This document shows positions 1-5,362 of a stretch of DNA of 5,362 nucleotides, piece by piece. This DNA comes from Candidatus Fischerbacteria bacterium RBG_13_37_8 (lineage in GTDB: Bacteria > Acidobacteriota > HRBIN11 > MFGW01), in NCBI GenBank assembly GCA_001780385.1, contig MFGW01000062.1, positions 6,589 through 11,950 of the forward strand, read 5' to 3'. The translations under genes and the position numbers were made by a program. The notes beneath the pieces were generated by a model. It worked only from the letters and a program-made list of their open reading frames with translations, was not told the origin of the DNA and did no database searches. Within the stretch, counting starts at the first letter, position 1; each line of letters opens with the position of its first letter.

Positions 1-1
1 G

Positions 2-1318
2 GGGCTCTGTGATTGTGCACGTCTCTTAATCGAACTATGTTCTAAAGTGCTAAGTTTGGACTGGTCAAAATACTACGCGGAAGGAGTACAGGCATGCGGG
101 AATGCAGTGCGCGTGGATAGTCAAAATGCAGATCCTTATATTATGGAATCAGCATTTTATAGTCAACAGGCACAAATTTTCGTGTTTCCGGAAGGAAAAA
201 TCCCCAATGGACAGGTAAAGAAAGCTATTGAATCAGCCCAAAAGGCTTTGAAAATAAATCCAGGAGATAGTAGAGCTTATGTTAATATGGGATCTGCTTT
301 ATTTTGGCAGGTAACCTGGAATATAAATAATGGAAAAACATGGTCTGAAGAGAATAATAAAGCAATTGCAATGCTTCAAAAAGCTATTGAACTTAACCCG
401 GGAGACGAGTTGGCTTATTTTTATCAAGGATTAGCATATCTCTGGCAATATCTTGAAGAAAACTTCCAGCACCCTTCATGGGAAAAAACTGTTGAAAGCT
501 TAAGCCAGACTGTAAAAATAAATCCAAATTTTGCTGATGGATACTATAGATTAGTCGTGACATATATAGCGGAAGCATTTATTAATTATGATTCTGGTTC
601 AAATCCTCAAGCTAATTTAGAAATGGCAATTCAAACTGCAAACAAAGCTATTGAGATCAATTCTCATTACCCACAGATTTATTTGAGGATCGCCCAAGCT
701 TACTTAATAAAAGCATATTATGAATTAGAAAACAATTCTAATCCCCTTGCAAGCATTCAATTCGCTGCTCAGGCTCTTGAAAAAGATATTTCCCTCTCCG
801 GAATACCGTTTCCTATAGATATTTTATATAAAAGCGAATTCGCACTTATTGAAGCACAATGGCTAATGAAACAAAATAAAAATCCTGGCGAAGCATTTAA
901 ACAAGCAGAAGAAACTCTACAGAAATATAAACAAGTGAATCCTCACGTGAATCCGGGTGTATTTGTTGGAAATTTCTATCGATGGAAAACAGAATGGCTG
1001 CATGTGCAAAAACGCTCCGCTAAAGTGGAAATTCAGAAAGGACTTGAAGCTTTGAATAAACCAGTCTCAAATGTAATCTGGCCTTATCTTTCTTCAGCAG
1101 CACAAGCACGCCAGATTCAAGCACAAGTGCTCGGTTTAAAAGGAGCATTCTATCTGCTGCAAGCAAAAGAAGAAACCTCTGCCCTGAATAAGAGAAAATT
1201 ACTGGCACAAGCAGAAGAATCATTGCAGAAAGCATTAGCGGAAAATCATATCTCATATTCTTATAAACAATCACTGAATGAGGTTCATAAATTACTGAAA
1301 AATAGCAATAGAGAGTAG
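2..1318 (+). CDS. TPR-repeat protein, C-terminal part (5' end outside window)
   Basis: The frame is open to the left edge. Fifteen codons (GLCDCARLLIELCSK) precede the first possible start, a GTG at 47 with no Shine-Dalgarno, and they continue the helical pattern, so the true start lies upstream. Numbering from that GTG, TPR-type helix pairs with the A-x-KAL/I-x-I/L-NP signature occur at about 58-86, 104-133, 146-174 and 190-220, with weaker units at 236-247 and in the 268-300 and 350-400 regions. Units are about 45 residues rather than 34, with extra turns such as SNP before helix A; this elongated type is known to me from C-terminal halves of bacterial Ser/Thr kinases and other signalling proteins. 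No catalytic motif or membrane segment is visible. The role is probably protein-protein binding; a kinase or other effector domain upstream is inference. The gene ends in TAG at 1316-1318 and converges on the ATPase gene. Confidence 0.88.
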   Translation, partial: GLCDCARLLIELCSKVLSLDWSKYYAEGVQACGNAVRVDSQNADPYIMESAFYSQQAQIFVFPEGKIPNGQVKKAIESAQKALKINPGDSRAYVNMGSALFWQVTWNINNGKTWSEENNKAIAMLQKAIELNPGDELAYFYQGLAYLWQYLEENFQHPSWEKTVESLSQTVKINPNFADGYYRLVVTYIAEAFINYDSGSNPQANLEMAIQTANKAIEINSHYPQIYLRIAQAYLIKAYYELENNSNPLASIQFAAQALEKDISLSGIPFPIDILYKSEFALIEAQWLMKQNKNPGEAFKQAEETLQKYKQVNPHVNPGVFVGNFYRWKTEWLHVQKRSAKVEIQKGLEALNKPVSNVIWPYLSSAAQARQIQAQVLGLKGAFYLLQAKEETSALNKRKLLAQAEESLQKALAENHISYSYKQSLNEVHKLLKNSNRE

Positions 1319-1402
1319 TCCCTTGGTCGTAAAATTCTCGCATTTTTGACAAGAATACACAAATATTATAACCTCTTTCATTTTCTGCTGAAATTTTTGC
1401 AG

Positions 1403-1470
1403 CCCCCACTCAAACGCCCTCCGGATCTACCTCTTGAGAGTGTCTAATGTTATGCTACGACCCCCACTCA
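1403..1470. repeat. Direct repeat of CCCCCACTCA in the convergent intergenic gap
   Basis: The 10-mer CCCCCACTCA occurs at 1403-1412 and again at 1461-1470, 58 bp apart. The second copy contains the ATPase stop codon (TCA at 1468-1470 on the plus strand). Between them a weak imperfect stem is possible (CACTC 1407-1411 with GAGTG 1438-1442). The gap 1319-1467 separates two convergent genes, but I see no strong hairpin with a T-run that would make a clear terminator for either. The repeat may be the trace of a small insertion or duplication, or chance in a C-rich patch. Confidence 0.35.
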
Positions 1471-4032
1471 TCTGAGGAGATCAATGCGGCGGCGGCGGTA
1501 GAAATACTTTGCAAGTTCGAACCAGGCGATGCTGAAAATACCGGCAAGCAATGCCACGGCTATATCCAGGGGATGCATCCAGGCAAAATGAAACATACGC
1601 TGAAAAAAGGGCAGATAAATAATAAAGAAAATGAATATAATGGTTCCACCTAGCACATACCATAATGCTTTGTTCGGAACGAAAAGAGATGCAATGATAG
1701 ACTTTGACCAGGAACGGTTGGTTAATATGAGGCACAGGTTCGATACGATCAAGGTTAAAAATGCAAAGGCACGTGCCTCGCCTTCTGACTGACCTTGCTT
1801 TAAAGCAACATAAAAAATCCCTAAAACTACAAGCAATGAAAAAATACCCTGCAATAAACTTATGGTGAGAATTCGTTTGCCGAATAATGGTTCTTTTGGA
1901 TTACGGGGCGGTCGCCGCATGACGTTTGCTTCCTCGGCTTCAGCTTCAAATATCATCGAACATGCTGGGTCTATAATAAGCTCAAGAAATACTATATGCA
2001 CGGGGAAGAGAATAAGGGGCCATTTTAAAATAACTGGGATCAGCGAAATACCTGCAATAGGCACATGAATGCTGATAATGTATGCCATGGCTTTGCGTAA
2101 GTTGTCAAAGATTCTTCTGCCAAGTTTTACTGCATCTACGATACAGGAGAAATCATCATTGAGAAGAACAAGGTCGGATGATTCTCGGGCTACATCCGTG
2201 CCGCGTTCACCCATTGCTATTCCGATATGTGATGATTTGAGTGCGGGTGCATCATTCACTCCATCGCCGGTCATGGCAACTATCTCTCCATTTGCTTTCA
2301 ATGCATTGACGATGAACAATTTTTGTTCCGGAATCACGCGCGCAAATATGTTGACAGTCTGTATGCGTTTCTGAAGTTCACCGGGTGTCATTCGTTCCAG
2401 CTCCGCTCCGGTTATTATTTCAGAAGGATTTTCTATGCCGATCTGTTTTGCGATATTCTGTGCCGTGACAGGATAATCCCCGGTAATCATAACCACGCGT
2501 ATCCCGGCTTCATTACATTCTTTAATCGCAGAAGGAACAGTGTCGCGAATAGGATCTGCTAATCCTATCAATCCCATAAATTGAAATTCAAAATCATGTT
2601 GTGAAGCAGGAAGTTTCTTTTGTATAAAGAATGCTTTAGCGACACCGAGTACACGGAGACCTTGGCGTGCAAATAGATCGACATGGCGTGCAAGTTCATC
2701 TCTTGCTTCTTGTTCAAGATGACAAAGGTCTGCAATAGCTTCCGGCGCTCCTTTCGCTGACACGACATAACCTTTCTTGCCGGGCAATTCCCATACATGA
2801 GATAATGCAAGAATTTGAGGTGATAATGGATATTCTTCGATGAATGGCCACTCTTCATGCAAGTGTTCAGTATCAATTAATCTTTTGTAGCCAAGTTCCT
2901 TGAGTGCTTTTTCCATGGGATCGAATGGATCTCTCTTGCTTGCAAGAATAGCATACTCGATAAGTTCATGAAATTGTTCGGGGAGCGGCACATCTTTATT
3001 TTTTGAAATATTGTAATATTGGCCGGCGGCGCAGATTTTTTCGACAGACATTTTATTTTGTGTAAGTGTTCCTGTTTTATCCACGCATAGAACAGTCGAG
3101 GCACCGAGTATTTCCACAGCAGCAACTCTTCGCGTAAGTACACTTTTTTTGGAGATACGCCAGGCACCGAGCGCCAGGAAAATAGTAAGAACGACCGGGA
3201 ATTCTTCCGGCAGCATTGCCATTGCCAATGTCAGTCCAGATAAAACTGCATTCATCCAGTTGCCGCGTGTTATTCCGTATACACCAATAATTACCAGGCA
3301 AAGAAAAAGCGCTACGGCAAAAATTACTTTTACGAGGCGTTTTGTCTCCTTCTGCAGTAATGTTTCTTCACTTTGAATCATTTGGAGAGTTTTGCCTATT
3401 TTGCCCAGTTCAGTATAAATACCTGTGCAGATTACTTTTGCAACACCCTGACCATTGACTACCATGCTCCCGGAATAAAGGAATGGTTGATCATCACCTC
3501 CCGGTTGTATTGGCTCCACATCATATGTTTCAGCCGCAATTTTACGTACAGGGACAGACTCTCCCGTCAGCAATGATTCATCTATCATAAGATTGCGTCC
3601 CCACATTAAAACAGCATCGGCTGGAATCCTATCTCCTTCATTAATTATTATAATGTCATCTCTTACGACTTCGCGACCGGGAATTCGTTTATGCACACCA
3701 TCACGAATTACCATTGCTCTCGGACTTGATAAATCACGCAGTGCTTCAAGTGCTCGTTCCGTTTTATTCTCCTGGTATATGGTAATTCCCATAATAATAA
3801 ATACGAATCCTAACAACATCAACGCTTCTTGCAAATCTCCGAGAATAAGATAAATAGTTCCACAGATCACGAGTAATAAAAACATTGGTTCCCTGGTGAC
3901 TTCTAAAATTAAGCGAAATACACTTCTCCCTTTGGAGGCTGGAAGTTCATTGTACCCGTCTGTATTCAGATGGTCAGCGACTTCATGTTCAGTAAGTCCT
4001 TTCAGTTGTTGTAAATGTTCTTCTGAGATCAT
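1468..4032 (-). CDS. P-type cation-transporting ATPase (P2-like, PEEFP subgroup)
   Basis: Integral membrane pump of 854 residues that uses ATP through an aspartyl-phosphate intermediate. Order: cation-ATPase N-terminal domain (about 5-45); M1-M2 (49-88); actuator domain with TGES 156-159; M3 (233-253); M4 with PEEFP 275-279; phosphorylation site DKTGTLT 318-324 (Asp318); compact nucleotide domain with KGAPE 427-431; DPIR 493-496; TGD 517-519; hinge TGDGVNDAPALK 588-599; M5-M10 between about 648 and 843; Arg-rich tail (RRRR 846-849) from a CGC-triplet run. All catalytic motifs are present and the frame is unbroken. Compared with SERCA, the M5 and M6 ion-site residues differ (His656, Pro658, Ile659, Glu684, Ile687; Asp688 kept), so calcium is uncertain. 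ATG 4032 is the only start in frame, since a TGA lies at 4050-4048. No Shine-Dalgarno precedes it; an upstream frame overlaps it by 44 nt. Confidence 0.95.
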   Translation of the reverse strand: MISEEHLQQLKGLTEHEVADHLNTDGYNELPASKGRSVFRLILEVTREPMFLLLVICGTIYLILGDLQEALMLLGFVFIIMGITIYQENKTERALEALRDLSSPRAMVIRDGVHKRIPGREVVRDDIIIINEGDRIPADAVLMWGRNLMIDESLLTGESVPVRKIAAETYDVEPIQPGGDDQPFLYSGSMVVNGQGVAKVICTGIYTELGKIGKTLQMIQSEETLLQKETKRLVKVIFAVALFLCLVIIGVYGITRGNWMNAVLSGLTLAMAMLPEEFPVVLTIFLALGAWRISKKSVLTRRVAAVEILGASTVLCVDKTGTLTQNKMSVEKICAAGQYYNISKNKDVPLPEQFHELIEYAILASKRDPFDPMEKALKELGYKRLIDTEHLHEEWPFIEEYPLSPQILALSHVWELPGKKGYVVSAKGAPEAIADLCHLEQEARDELARHVDLFARQGLRVLGVAKAFFIQKKLPASQHDFEFQFMGLIGLADPIRDTVPSAIKECNEAGIRVVMITGDYPVTAQNIAKQIGIENPSEIITGAELERMTPGELQKRIQTVNIFARVIPEQKLFIVNALKANGEIVAMTGDGVNDAPALKSSHIGIAMGERGTDVARESSDLVLLNDDFSCIVDAVKLGRRIFDNLRKAMAYIISIHVPIAGISLIPVILKWPLILFPVHIVFLELIIDPACSMIFEAEAEEANVMRRPPRNPKEPLFGKRILTISLLQGIFSLLVVLGIFYVALKQGQSEGEARAFAFLTLIVSNLCLILTNRSWSKSIIASLFVPNKALWYVLGGTIIFIFFIIYLPFFQRMFHFAWMHPLDIAVALLAGIFSIAWFELAKYFYRRRRIDLLR

Positions 4033-4375
4033 AGGGAAAATAAGGATTCAAGGATTCAAGGATTCGCGGATTTAAGGATTCAAGGGTTAGCGTACGGTCA
4101 TTATGAGTCCCGCGCCAGCGGGACGTAATAATCCGCGGCTCCCTGTCATTATGAGTCCCGCGCCAGCGGGACGTAATAATCCGTAACGGACTATGCTTCT
4201 TCTCTCCGTCAGGGATTACTACGCATTCCTCCGGAATGCTCATAATGACGAATGACAGGGATTGCTTCGCAAGGCTGAACAGAAGGTTCGCACATGCAAA
4301 ATAGGGCAGACCCGCGTGTCTGCCCCTACGGAAGGATCGCAAAGAATAAATAAAAAAGGAAGAAAAGGTTTTCAT
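3989..4375 (-). CDS. Possible small ORF or gene remnant made mostly of repeats, overlapping the ATPase start
   Basis: A 128-codon frame starting at ATG 4375-4373 behind a strong Shine-Dalgarno (AAGGAG, five bases upstream). The first 15 residues (MKTFSSFFIYSLRSF) are non-repeat and somewhat hydrophobic. The rest is largely translated repeat: a family-2 hairpin from residue 16, family-1 elements at about 35-40, 43-55, 65-77 and 81-93, and the 8-bp array at about 96-111. The two plus-oriented family-1 copies are each exactly 13 codons (RIITSRWRGTHND), separated by three codons. The last 44 nt overlap the ATPase gene in another frame. I recognise no protein family. It may be an old gene start invaded by repeats, a translated leader coupled to the ATPase, or a chance open frame. 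The start signal is the only positive evidence for translation. Confidence 0.3.
   Translation of the reverse strand: MKTFSSFFIYSLRSFRRGRHAGLPYFACANLLFSLAKQSLSFVIMSIPEECVVIPDGEKKHSPLRIITSRWRGTHNDREPRIITSRWRGTHNDRTLTLESLNPRILESLNPYFPYDLRRTFTTTERTY
4043..4090 (-). repeat. 8-bp tandem repeat, six units, next to the ATPase start
   Basis: Plus-strand units of consensus AGGATTCA lie at 4043, 4051, 4059, 4067, 4075 and 4083; three are exact and three carry one to three changes. On the minus strand the unit reads TGAATCCT. The array ends 10 bp before the ATPase ATG and occupies the place where its ribosome-binding site would be expected. Because 8 is not a multiple of 3, gain or loss of a unit would change the frame of anything translated through it. 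Confidence 0.9.
4097..4135 (+). repeat. Family-1 palindromic element, copy A
   Basis: A 39-bp element opening with GTCATTATGA. Its core stem pairs GTCCCGC (4107-4113) with GCGGGAC (4118-4124) around the loop GCCA. An outer ATTAT/ATAAT pairing extends it across a small internal loop. It is identical to copy B over all 39 positions, with a repeat period of 48 bp. From memory, elements of the shape GTCATTGCGAG...GCAATC are dispersed in many bacterial genomes; this looks like a variant in which the outer ATTGC/GCAAT pair has become ATTAT/ATAAT. Confidence 0.85.
4145..4183 (+). repeat. Family-1 palindromic element, copy B
   Basis: Base-for-base identical to copy A over 39 bp and separated from it by the 9-bp spacer CGGCTCCCT, which suggests a recent local duplication. 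Core stem GTCCCGC/GCGGGAC (4155-4161 with 4166-4172), loop GCCA, outer ATTAT/ATAAT pairing. Read on the minus strand in the frame starting at 4375 it is exactly 13 codons. Confidence 0.85.
4213..4249 (-). repeat. Family-1 palindromic element, inverted copy C with a different stem
   Basis: On the minus strand it begins GTCATTATGAG and ends GTAGTAATCC, matching the flanks of copies A and B. Its core stem is GGAATGC/GCATTCC (plus strand 4223-4229 with 4233-4239, three-base loop) rather than GTCCCGC/GCGGGAC. The core stem has changed on both sides and still pairs perfectly over 7 bp. The outer pair is ATTAT/GTAAT, with one G-T wobble. Confidence 0.75.
4258..4272 (-). repeat. Family-1 half copy D (3' half only)
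   Basis: GACAGGGATTGCTTCGC at 4254-4270 differs at three positions from GTCAGGGATTACTACGC at 4208-4224, which leads into copy C. It resembles the 3' half of the commoner GTCATTGCGAG...GCGAAGCAATCC form of the element. A short TTGC/GCAA stem (4262-4265 with 4269-4272) is all that remains, and the other half is absent, so this is probably a truncated copy placed in tandem with copy C. Confidence 0.5.
4304..4329. repeat. Family-2 hairpin element, copy 1
   Basis: A perfect 8-bp stem, GGGCAGAC (4304-4311) with GTCTGCCC (4318-4325), around the loop CCGCGT, followed by CTAC. The layout is shared with the copy at 4539-4564: same stem, different six-base loop, same CTAC end. It begins at codon 16 of the minus-strand frame starting at 4375, which suggests insertion just after the start of an older sequence. 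Confidence 0.8.
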
Positions 4376-4389
4376 TGTTTCTCCTTTTT
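4353..4389 (-). promoter_or_regulatory. Strong Shine-Dalgarno within a potential start-codon hairpin
   Basis: On the minus strand AAGGAG (4386-4381) sits five bases before ATG (4375-4373), the best ribosome-binding site visible in the spacer. The stretch AAAAAGGAGAAA (4389-4378) can pair with TTTCTTCCTTTTT (4365-4353) over 12 bp with one bulged T at 4361. That leaves the ATG in a 12-base loop and would mask the Shine-Dalgarno in mRNA. The pairing is mostly A-U and may be fortuitous for purine-rich next to pyrimidine-rich sequence. Confidence 0.4.
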
Positions 4390-4474
4390 AGTTAATAATG
4401 CAAGGAAGTCCCGTAGTTATTACTACTGCCAAAAAGAAGGCCCGGCATGAAAACCTGTTCTTCCTCGTTCTAAT

Positions 4475-4503
4475 ATAATAATAAATAACAATTTTTAATG
4501 CAA
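4475..4503 (-). promoter_or_regulatory. Weak sigma-70-like promoter candidate reading towards the ATPase
   Basis: On the minus strand TTGCAT (4503-4498) is followed after exactly 17 bases by TATTAT (4480-4475). The -10 box matches the consensus at five of six positions, the -35 box at only three. It lies about 95 bp upstream of the Shine-Dalgarno-preceded ATG at 4375 and in the only clearly AT-rich part of the spacer. In such sequence a match of this quality can arise by chance. Confidence 0.22.
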
Positions 4504-4519
4504 GCAAAAAAAAAGATCT

Positions 4520-4536
4520 GTCATTATGAGTCCCGC
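4520..4536 (+). repeat. Family-1 half copy E (5' half only), joined to family-2 copy 2
   Basis: The 17 bases GTCATTATGAGTCCCGC match the 5' half of copies A and B exactly; including the preceding CT the match to copy B and its flank is 19 bases. It then breaks off two bases before family-2 copy 2. The 3' half of family 1 is not found beyond that hairpin, where glycosyltransferase coding sequence begins. Confidence 0.75.
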
Positions 4537-4538
4537 AA

Positions 4539-4564
4539 GGGCAGACACGTTGGTCTGTCCCTAC
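4539..4564. repeat. Family-2 hairpin element, copy 2, overlapping the glycosyltransferase stop
   Basis: GGGCAGAC (4539-4546) pairs with GTCTGTCC (4553-4560) over 8 bp including one G-T wobble, around the loop ACGTTG, followed by CTAC as in copy 1. On the minus strand the TAG stop of the glycosyltransferase gene (4563-4561) lies inside the shared CTAC end, so the hairpin forms right at the stop. It could protect the mRNA 3' end or slow polymerase. The nearest T-run (4514-4506 on the minus strand) is about 24 bases further on, too far for a standard intrinsic terminator. Confidence 0.8.
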
Positions 4565-5361
4565 AAAATGAGGAATAGAAACACCATCTCCGGTAATAAA
4601 TGCAACATAAAACGGTCAAGGGGTAACCAATATTCATATTGCCATTGCAATAGCATCATAATTGCTAGGTACCCAATCATATGAAATATTATAAATAAAT
4701 AAACCATGCGCTGCGTGTTGGCAATATACTTTCTCACACGCAATAGAAGCAGAAATGGAATTAGCCATACTAATCCCCATTCAAATACATTTGCCGCATT
4801 ATAAATGCTCACTTTCATTATCTTCAGCAAATCCAATAATGAATGCATTTCATAAATTGAAAGTGAAAGATAGTGCACTGCAAAGGTAAACCTGTAATAG
4901 TACCATGGGGCAACAATTAAGATAGGAATAAGCATTAATGCAAAAAATGCGACTTTAAAGCGCCGTTGCCAGATGAGTGTAATTGCCACTGCACCGAGAA
5001 GCGCTGCGTAGATAACGCTTCCTTCATTTTTGGTAAACATGCCAGTTGCTAAAGAAATAATACTGATACAAAGAAATGGTTTGTCGTCTTTTTTCAGGTA
5101 TGTATACAAGTACATTAAGGCAGTTGTGTGGAAAACGGTAAGCGGGATATCAGCCATGCCGGAACTAATGCCGCCGGTGCTTTCTTTAATAAATGGCGGG
5201 AGACCTAATACTGCTATTGTCCAGGCAGAGGCAAGAAATTCCGATGTTATTTCTCTAAGCCGGTAATAAAATACCAGGACAAATGCAAGGTAATAGCAAA
5301 AGAAAAGCAGTTTCATGCCATGATCATTATATTGGTGTGCAAGCGTGCTAAGAAAAGTTTG
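4561..5361 (-). CDS. Membrane glycosyltransferase, GT-C fold (PMT/ArnT-like), C-terminal part
   Basis: The frame is open to the right edge; fifteen codons (QTFLSTLAHQYNDHG) precede the first ATG (5316), so that ATG is internal and the true start is outside the window. Numbering from it, hydrophobic helices lie at about 1-20, 30-46, 58-75, 81-95, 101-116, 120-141, 176-192, 204-224 and 236-251. GMADIPLTVF (53-62), TKNEGSVIYA (95-104), the PW pair at 137-138 and the DRFMLHLLP ending (234-242) fit polytopic sugar transferases that use polyprenyl-phosphate sugars at the outer face of the inner membrane. The catalytic acidic residues of the first extracytoplasmic loop would lie upstream, outside the window. 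The acceptor cannot be deduced. The C-terminus runs into a family-2 repeat that supplies the TAG stop, so the last few residues may have been lost or changed. Confidence 0.8.
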   Translation of the reverse strand, partial: QTFLSTLAHQYNDHGMKLLFFCYYLAFVLVFYYRLREITSEFLASAWTIAVLGLPPFIKESTGGISSGMADIPLTVFHTTALMYLYTYLKKDDKPFLCISIISLATGMFTKNEGSVIYAALLGAVAITLIWQRRFKVAFFALMLIPILIVAPWYYYRFTFAVHYLSLSIYEMHSLLDLLKIMKVSIYNAANVFEWGLVWLIPFLLLLRVRKYIANTQRMVYLFIIFHMIGYLAIMMLLQWQYEYWLPLDRFMLHLLPEMVFLFLIL

Positions 5362-5362
5362 C

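Larger units (their letters stand above)
4033..4560. other. Repeat-rich spacer between ATPase and glycosyltransferase genes
   Basis: About 530 bp without a conserved gene. Starting at the ATPase start it holds an 8-bp tandem array, two direct full copies of a palindromic element, an inverted full copy with a different stem, a half copy, a second-family hairpin, a minus-strand Shine-Dalgarno and ATG, an AT-rich stretch (4470-4514) ending in nine A residues, another half copy of family 1, and a second family-2 hairpin that runs into the glycosyltransferase stop codon. The spacer looks like a hot spot for small mobile or amplifying repeats. Confidence 0.8.

Noticed and set aside
1346..1372. Plus-strand TTGACA followed by TATAAC in the convergent gap
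   Set aside because: The spacing is 15 bases and nothing convincing is encoded downstream on the plus strand; it would transcribe antisense into the ATPase gene.
1488..1499. CGG triplet run as an unstable microsatellite
   Set aside because: Only about four units, encoding a plausible Arg-rich cytoplasmic tail after the last membrane helix of the ATPase.
1447..1653. Plus-strand frame opposite the ATPase 3' end, and similar frames inside the ATPase gene
   Set aside because: They lie wholly opposite or within a well-supported ATPase frame and show no protein-family features.
4097..4183. Two identical 39-bp direct repeats resembling a minimal CRISPR array
   Set aside because: Only two copies, a 9-bp spacer far too short for CRISPR, an inverted relative nearby, and no cas genes; it fits tandem palindromic elements.
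4391..4426. Possible degenerate family-1 copy (ATAATG, AGTCCCG, GTAGT/ACTAC stem)
   Set aside because: Only scattered short matches in the right order; the stem arms do not align with the family core, so it cannot be told from chance.
4262..4450. 62-codon plus-strand frame through the repeats
   Set aside because: No ribosome-binding site, it crosses hairpin elements, and its peptide has no coherent composition.
4506..4514. Run of nine A (T-run on the minus strand) as an intrinsic terminator for the glycosyltransferase gene
   Set aside because: The hairpin at 4539-4560 is about 24 bases away, and no stem lies directly before the T-run.

Overview
The window (5,362 bp, AT-leaning by eye) holds three substantial protein genes and one repeat-rich spacer. 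From left to right: the 3' part of a plus-strand TPR-repeat protein gene (2-1318, open through the left edge); a complete minus-strand P-type cation ATPase gene (1468-4032); a spacer of about 530 bp filled with palindromic and tandem repeats (4033-4560); and the 3' part of a minus-strand gene for a polytopic membrane glycosyltransferase of the GT-C (PMT/ArnT-like) type (4561-5361, open through the right edge). The TPR and ATPase genes converge; the ATPase and glycosyltransferase genes point the same way.

The organism cannot be named from this sequence. Long-unit TPR proteins, GT-C glycosyltransferases and abundant dispersed palindromes of the GTCATTnnGAG...AATCC type suggest an environmental, probably Gram-negative bacterium with a repeat-rich genome (for example Planctomycetota/Brocadiales, Nitrospirota, Omnitrophota, Aminicenantes or a deltaproteobacterial lineage). 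This is inference only. The three main genes have no obvious shared pathway.

The spacer is the most unusual part. It carries two families of short hairpin elements and six units of an 8-bp tandem repeat. Family 1 has two full plus-oriented copies, one full minus-oriented copy with a different but still fully paired stem, and two half copies. Family 2 has two copies, one of which supplies the stop codon of the glycosyltransferase gene. A minus-strand reading frame (3989-4375) with a strong Shine-Dalgarno sequence runs through nearly all of these repeats and overlaps the start of the ATPase gene, whose own start codon lacks a recognisable Shine-Dalgarno. The frame may be a repeat-invaded gene remnant, a translated leader coupled to the ATPase, or a coincidence.

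The ATPase has all the catalytic motifs of the family, but several membrane residues that bind Ca2+ in SERCA-type pumps are replaced. Its substrate should therefore not be assumed to be calcium. I see no convincing evidence of a wholly new multi-gene system; the repeat-built leader frame is the best candidate for something undescribed.
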